Assembly (NCBI GenBank): GCA_902778255.1
Contig: CACYXD010000005.1
Span: 124,001-188,000, forward strand
Origin: an uncultured Prevotellaceae bacterium
GTDB taxonomy: Bacteria > Bacteroidota > Bacteroidia > Bacteroidales > Bacteroidaceae
Reading direction: 5' to 3'
Length of the DNA: 64,000 nt
This document shows positions 59,583-64,000 of this stretch, one piece after another. The notes below the pieces were generated by a model. That model did no database searches and had not been told where the DNA came from. It was given only the letters and a program-made list of their open reading frames with translations. Both the position numbers and the translations under genes were made by a program. The stretch's first letter is position 1. Each line of letters opens with the position of its first letter.

Positions 59583-61880
59583 ATGAAAAAGATTATATTT
59601 TCTGCCATCGTACTGATGAGCGCTGGCATGATGCACGCACAGGATGTCATTAACCATGCCGTCAATCGTGATTTCACCGTCAATCAGGCACTCATCACGC
59701 TCACCTCAGGTGGCCAGAAATGTTACAACACGTCTAATGTGTCGGCTATTGATATGGACCAGTCGACAGATAAGGTCACGGTGAGCACAACAGCTGGCGA
59801 CGACGTGTTCAATGGTAGTGTCTCGGCTATCGCTTTCGCCAAGAAGATTGACCCCGCCAAAAACGTTGAGGTGACGGAAGCTCAGGGATGGCTTGAGTCG
59901 GCATATGTGAAGTTCACTCCTTTCAGTGGAGCCACATCCTATCATGTCTATGTGAAGGGTGGACAGTATAGCGATTTTACCAAGATTGACGACCAGCTCA
60001 TTCGTAGTTATGGCACCTATAACCGTGCGGATGCTATGGGACTGAAAGCCGGCGACTACACCCTGAAGATTGTGCCTGTGGTGGAAGAGACGGAAGTCAC
60101 CACAGCTGCTACTACGGTGGCTAATCTCGTTGTGAAGGCTTTCAATCGTGACGGCTATGCTCACTATAATGCCAGCGAGGGTATCGGTGCATACAACAAC
60201 GACGGTACGTTGAAGAGTGGCGCACGCGTCATCTATGTCAGCAAGGCCAATGCAAAGACCGTTACCCTGGAAATGCAGGTTGATAATAAGGGTAAGATGG
60301 AGACGCGTACTGGTATTCAGGATATTATCCAGGCTTACGAGAAGGGGGCAGAGACCCGCCCGCTCGATATCCGTGTCATCGGCTTGCTGAAAAAGGCTGA
60401 TATGCCTGAGCTGGGTAGCAGCGCCATTGGACTACAGGTCAAGGGCAAGGGACAGAACATGAACCTCACCATTGAGGGCGTGGGTTCGGATGCTACGTTC
60501 CACGGCTTCGGCGTTCTGGTGCGCGCATGTAAATATGTGGAACTGCGTAACTTCGGTGTGATGATGCACGAGGAAGACGGTATCAGTTTCGATACGGATA
60601 ATGAGCATGTATGGGGACATCATCTCGATATCTTCTATGGAAAGAACAAAGGTGGCGACAAGGCTAAGGGTGATGGCTCGTTCGACGTGAAGGGCACGTT
60701 CTACTGTACTGTCAGCGATAATCACTTCTGGGATAGCGGCAAGTGTAACCTCAACTCCAATGGTGACGAGGTGGACTACGTGACCTATCGTCATAACTGG
60801 TACGACCACTCTGATTCACGTCATCCGCGCGTACGTAAATCAAAGCACTTGCATGTCTATAACAACTATTATGATGGTAATGCGAAGTATGGCGTAGGCG
60901 CTACTACGGGCTCGTGCATCTTTGTTGAGAAGAACTACTATCGTAACTGCAAATACCCAATGTTGATCTCCAAGCAAGGCTCTGATATCCATAACGGCGT
61001 GGGTTCAAGTGACGATACAAAGGGAACGTTCTCAAGTGAAGACGGTGGTATCATCAAGGCTTACGACAACTATATGACTGGTCATAAGAGCTTTGAACCC
61101 TACGTGGCAGGCGATGCTATCTATAGCAAGCACTTTGATGCCTACGTCGTGGAAAGCCGCAACGACCAGGTACCTGCAGAGGTGGTGACCCTTAAGGGAG
61201 GTACGGGCTATAACAACTTTGATACAGCCGATGATTTCTATACCTACACGCCACTTGCTGTTGCCGATGTTCCTACTACGGTGACAGGTCAATACGGCGC
61301 AGGCCGCTGCGAACATGGCGATTTCCAATACACCTTCAATAACGCTACTGAGGATGCCAATTATGAAGTAATCCTAGACCTGTCAAACAAACTGGCTAAC
61401 TATACCAGTTCGCTGGTTATGATCTACGGCATGGGCGATGTCAGCGAAGAGCAGACAGGTGATGATCCGACACCTGATCCAGGCACCGATCCAACACCAG
61501 AACCTCAGGATGGAGTTATCCTGGGCTCATTTGATGCTTCACCCTCTAACACGATGTTCACGGTAGCAGGTGATTATGGTGATGGTAAAATCACGTATGA
61601 GACTGTCTATTATAAGAAAGGTGTGAAGATGAACAGCAAAGGCTCAATCAGCTTTACTCCTCAGAAGAACTATAATATGACGATTGTGCTGGCTACGGCA
61701 AAGTCGGGTCGTGACGTAAAGATCAATGGTGATGTAACTACTGTTAGCGGTACTTTGAACACAGAAGGGGCTTACTACGAAATGCAGCCTATTGCTATTA
61801 CGGCTGGTACGAAGTACACGATAACGCAGGGTAGTGCTGAGGCGATTGTAATGATAGTCAAACTCGTTCCTGTTGAATAG
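59583..61880 (+). CDS. Secreted PL1-family pectate lyase
   Basis: Cleaves polygalacturonate by beta-elimination. 765 residues: signal peptide (MKKIIFSAIVLMSAGMMHA), a beta-rich N-terminal part and a fibronectin-like domain (85-175), then the PL1 beta-helix (180-560) with GISFDTDNEHVWGHH, DGSFDVKGTFYCTVSDNHF (calcium Asp), YRHNWYDHSDSRHPRVRKS (catalytic Arg) and LHVYNNYYDG. After a PT-rich linker (DDPTPDPGTDPTPEPQ) comes a C-terminal jelly-roll-like domain of about 120 residues, perhaps carbohydrate-binding. Complements the GH28 enzyme at 1565. Confidence 0.9.
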   Translation: MKKIIFSAIVLMSAGMMHAQDVINHAVNRDFTVNQALITLTSGGQKCYNTSNVSAIDMDQSTDKVTVSTTAGDDVFNGSVSAIAFAKKIDPAKNVEVTEAQGWLESAYVKFTPFSGATSYHVYVKGGQYSDFTKIDDQLIRSYGTYNRADAMGLKAGDYTLKIVPVVEETEVTTAATTVANLVVKAFNRDGYAHYNASEGIGAYNNDGTLKSGARVIYVSKANAKTVTLEMQVDNKGKMETRTGIQDIIQAYEKGAETRPLDIRVIGLLKKADMPELGSSAIGLQVKGKGQNMNLTIEGVGSDATFHGFGVLVRACKYVELRNFGVMMHEEDGISFDTDNEHVWGHHLDIFYGKNKGGDKAKGDGSFDVKGTFYCTVSDNHFWDSGKCNLNSNGDEVDYVTYRHNWYDHSDSRHPRVRKSKHLHVYNNYYDGNAKYGVGATTGSCIFVEKNYYRNCKYPMLISKQGSDIHNGVGSSDDTKGTFSSEDGGIIKAYDNYMTGHKSFEPYVAGDAIYSKHFDAYVVESRNDQVPAEVVTLKGGTGYNNFDTADDFYTYTPLAVADVPTTVTGQYGAGRCEHGDFQYTFNNATEDANYEVILDLSNKLANYTSSLVMIYGMGDVSEEQTGDDPTPDPGTDPTPEPQDGVILGSFDASPSNTMFTVAGDYGDGKITYETVYYKKGVKMNSKGSISFTPQKNYNMTIVLATAKSGRDVKINGDVTTVSGTLNTEGAYYEMQPIAITAGTKYTITQGSAEAIVMIVKLVPVE

Positions 61881-61903
61881 GGCGAATTGGATAAGATAAA
61901 AGG

Positions 61904-61939
61904 AAATGGCATACTTGCGAACTCGTAAGTATGCCATTT
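61904..61939. terminator. Two-way terminator between the pectate lyase and DUF5606 genes
   Basis: AAATGGCATACTT (61904-61916) and AAGTATGCCATTT (61927-61939) are exact inverses: a 13-bp stem with a 10-base loop. Confidence 0.85.
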
Positions 61940-61960
61940 GTCATTCGGAAGATATCTGTC

Positions 61961-62401
61961 TTAGTCTTTCTTCTCTTCCTTCTTCTCTTCTGCTTTCTCG
62001 GCTTCAGCATCCTTGAACTCTGTGATGCCGTTCTCGATAAGGATATTATACCACTGAATCAGCTTCTTGATATGGCTGTTCTGTACGCGCTCGCGGTCGT
62101 AGTTGGGCAACACCTTGGCGAAATACTCGCGCAACTCGTCACCGCTGGCTTTCTTGAAATCGATGCTGGCCTTCTTGCCTTTCTCAAGTGCCTTCACATT
62201 CTCAAACACATCCATCAGGGGAATGTCTTCCTCATCTGTATACATAGCGATATCGCCCAGTGAAGTGATGCGGTCTGTGCCAAAAGCTGGCTGACGGCGA
62301 TGGGTAGCATCAAGGGCTTCAACGATAAGATTACCCTTGCCGCGTGATACGAGTTTGTAGAGTCCGGGCTTGCCGGAGATGGCTAAAATTGTTTCTTTCA
62401 T
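61961..62401 (-). CDS. DUF5606-family protein
   Basis: 146 residues. Starts MKETILAISGKPGLYKLVSRG, continues IVEALDATHRRQPAFGTDRI and ends in a lysine/glutamate-rich tail (EAEKAEEKKEEKKD). DUF5606 is a conserved Bacteroidota family without known activity, usually next to coaE, as here (12 bases downstream). Confidence 0.85.
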   Translation of the reverse strand: MKETILAISGKPGLYKLVSRGKGNLIVEALDATHRRQPAFGTDRITSLGDIAMYTDEEDIPLMDVFENVKALEKGKKASIDFKKASGDELREYFAKVLPNYDRERVQNSHIKKLIQWYNILIENGITEFKDAEAEKAEEKKEEKKD

Positions 62402-62413
62402 TTTCTTTCTTTT

Positions 62414-62971
62414 TTATTGATTGCTATTAATGATTCTCTCTATCTGTTGCTCAAGATCAGTATATCCGTCGTTGACAATCTCGTAATCGGCAAGCTGACG
62501 AACCTTCTCCTGGGGCCACTGGCGATGTATCCAATCAAGCGCTTTCTCGCGGGTGATACCGTCACGCTGCATGATACGCTCAATACGGATGGCTTCTGGA
62601 GCTGTGACAACTATCACACGGTCAACCAATCTGTCGAAGCCCGATTCATAGAGTATGGCGCACTCCATCCATTGCATCTGGCTCTGCAGGAAGTCGCTGG
62701 CTACAGCGGGGTGAACGATAGCGTCAATAGCTTGGGCATTTCGGTCTGACTCCAGCAGAAACTTGGCTACGACGGCTTTGTTTAGCTTTCCTTCGTTATC
62801 GTAGGCATCGGAGCCGATAAGCGCGCAAAGCTGTTGGCGAAGTGCGACAGATGAACGCATGAGACGCTTCGCTGCACGATCGCAGTCGTAGATGCTGATG
62901 CCACGCTGATGGAGCAAGTTGCACACGTAACTCTTGCCACTGCCAATGCCGCCTGTGATAGCTATTTTCAT
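62414..62971 (-). CDS. coaE: Dephospho-CoA kinase CoaE
   Basis: Last step of coenzyme A synthesis. 185 residues with P-loop KIAITGGIGSGKSYVCNLL, YDCDRAAKRLM, VIVVTAPEAIRIERIMQRDG and QWPQEKVRQLADYEIVNDG. Five bases after the YbbR-type gene. Confidence 0.95.
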   Translation of the reverse strand: MKIAITGGIGSGKSYVCNLLHQRGISIYDCDRAAKRLMRSSVALRQQLCALIGSDAYDNEGKLNKAVVAKFLLESDRNAQAIDAIVHPAVASDFLQSQMQWMECAILYESGFDRLVDRVIVVTAPEAIRIERIMQRDGITREKALDWIHRQWPQEKVRQLADYEIVNDGYTDLEQQIERIINSNQ

Positions 62972-62975
62972 AAGA

Positions 62976-63959
62976 CTATTTCCTTTCTATCAGGTAATCG
63001 ACCTGTTTAACCTCAAGGGTAGCCTTTGTGATGCCATCAGGAATGCGTTTCAGAACGATAGGGCATTTTGCCGAATTGCTTTGCGAGAACTGCTCGTAGT
63101 CGGCAACAACCAAGAAGTCGGATGCTGATAGTGCGCGATAGTTCTTCATGCCTGTCACAATTCTTACTGACACACGAGAAGGGAATGTGCGTAGCACCTT
63201 GCCTTCCGGCATGTTGATGCCGATAACGGGAATGCTGTCGATACTCTCTTCGGTGAGTATGTCGGTAAGGAATTGTATGCTGACTTTCTGTGGTACCACC
63301 TTGATGCCACTACCACTATGCAGGCGGCATTTTATGGAGAGGGTGTCGTGAAAGTCAGAATAGTTGAGATCTTCGGTATAGACGTAGTCAATACTGTCAA
63401 GCTGGGCATGCGACGAGTAGATCGTGACGCTGTCGGGATTGATGATGGTCTTCGACAGGAAGTAGTGAGGGTCGGGCGTGATGTGACCTCGCCATCTGAC
63501 CGGCACCTTCTTCTTCTCTCCGTGATTGTAGTAGAACGAGAGCTTCTCGGTCTTTACACTGGTAATTTTTGCAGATGCGGGCAGGCGATGCTCGAAGAGT
63601 CGCTGCAGGTCAATGGCCGAAACGGAGCCAGTACCGTTGCTCCCTGCATACTTGACGAAGTCGATGTCAACAGGAATCTGATCTTCGGAGTAGATGAAAC
63701 TGAAGAGGCTGAAACCCTTGTCCTTGATATTGACACGTACACTATCAATGTCGCCAGAGGTAAGCACTACATTCTGAGGTACATTGGTAATACGAACATA
63801 GAATTTTATCTCTTTCTCGTAGGTTTCGTTGAGTGCCATCATCAGCCAAAACAGACCGGCAATGACGAGAAAGAATAAAAAAAGCAGAAATTCCCTGTTC
63901 GCTTTGCTGAACAGGAAATTTCTGATAGCGCGTATGGTAGCAATGAATCCCAGTGACAT
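62976..63959 (-). CDS. YbbR-like domain protein
   Basis: 327 residues with a single N-terminal membrane helix (FLLFLFFLVIAGLFWLMMAL) and a periplasmic part built of YbbR-type beta units (YVRITNVPQNVVLTSG, KKKVPVRWRGHI, LEVKQVDYLIERK). Some YbbR proteins (CdaR) regulate diadenylate cyclase; no cyclase is adjacent, so function is not assigned. Gene order YbbR-coaE-DUF5606 is typical for Bacteroidales, where yajC lies upstream; the remaining 41 bases are too short to support that here. Confidence 0.85.
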   Translation of the reverse strand: MSLGFIATIRAIRNFLFSKANREFLLFLFFLVIAGLFWLMMALNETYEKEIKFYVRITNVPQNVVLTSGDIDSVRVNIKDKGFSLFSFIYSEDQIPVDIDFVKYAGSNGTGSVSAIDLQRLFEHRLPASAKITSVKTEKLSFYYNHGEKKKVPVRWRGHITPDPHYFLSKTIINPDSVTIYSSHAQLDSIDYVYTEDLNYSDFHDTLSIKCRLHSGSGIKVVPQKVSIQFLTDILTEESIDSIPVIGINMPEGKVLRTFPSRVSVRIVTGMKNYRALSASDFLVVADYEQFSQSNSAKCPIVLKRIPDGITKATLEVKQVDYLIERK

Positions 63960-64000
63960 AACAGAACGTCTGTTAGTGCTTCTTATTTCTGCATCCCAGT

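Noticed and set aside
63960-64000. 3' end of yajC upstream of the YbbR gene
   Set aside because: Expected from gene order in Bacteroidales, but 41 bases are too few to recognise a reading frame.

Overview
The window looks like chromosome of a member of the Bacteroidales, most likely a Prevotella-type organism (Prevotella, Segatella, Xylanibacter or a relative). The evidence is: gene starts preceded by the Bacteroidota -7 box TAnnTTTG, often only 5-70 bases upstream; few Shine-Dalgarno sites; a fused lpxC/fabZ gene in the order HD-lpxD-lpxC/fabZ-lpxA-miaA; short primary sigma factors beginning MRQLKI; families largely confined to Bacteroidota (DUF5686, DUF5687, DUF5606, DUF3078); and secreted pectin-degrading enzymes. 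The species cannot be named from sequence alone.

Layout. 1-3034: a long RelA-type (p)ppGpp synthetase (cut by the window edge, hydrolase residues lost) and a secreted GH28 enzyme. 3035-4268: a 1.2 kb stretch without a convincing gene, holding an interspersed repeat (22-base tandem units plus a nested palindrome) and two highly structured RNA candidates; the second ends in a terminator-like hairpin abutting the next start codon. 4269-12021: an accessory, partly A+T-rich island with a C5-cytosine methyltransferase, a McrB-like AAA+ protein, a DUF2357 PD-(D/E)XK nuclease (together a LlaJI-like restriction-modification set), a RelB/DinJ-PIN toxin-antitoxin pair, a Vsr mismatch endonuclease, a YefM antitoxin with a frameshifted YoeB toxin, and a deleted Nudix gene joined to an A1S_2505-like domain. 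12153-14555: a secreted GH2 enzyme.

14597-31278 is mostly core genome: rlmH, a candidate small RNA, PBP1A, miaA, the lipid A genes lpxA, lpxC/fabZ and lpxD, an HD hydrolase, nth-ispE, a compact PqqD/S24-peptidase/HprK-like cluster, an rpoD-type sigma factor, an HtrA protease, RNase P RNA and a BrkB family protein. 31320-31615 holds tRNA-Ser(GCU) and two identical tRNA-Glu(CUC) genes. 31750-48222 holds queC, an S9 peptidase, a DUF1846 protein, yidC, a DUF3078 protein, an AddAB-like helicase-nuclease pair with a DUF5686 outer-membrane protein, and a second primary-type sigma factor. 48223-50691 is decayed: a small peptide gene, a broken InlB-repeat surface protein and a second copy of the interspersed repeat. 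50692-63959 holds a Nudix protein, tilS, an RlmI-like methyltransferase, a DEDD exonuclease, ftsK, a LolA-like protein, a DUF5687 membrane protein, a small secreted protein with a PL1 pectate lyase, a DUF5606 protein, coaE and a YbbR protein.

The most notable points are the structured RNA in front of the methyltransferase gene, where a loop can pair with the 5' arm of the terminator/SD hairpin; the restriction set with a toxin-antitoxin pair between its nuclease and its Vsr repair gene; the two-copy composite repeat; and several decaying genes at the island edges. All functional statements rest on motif recognition by eye; no database search was possible.
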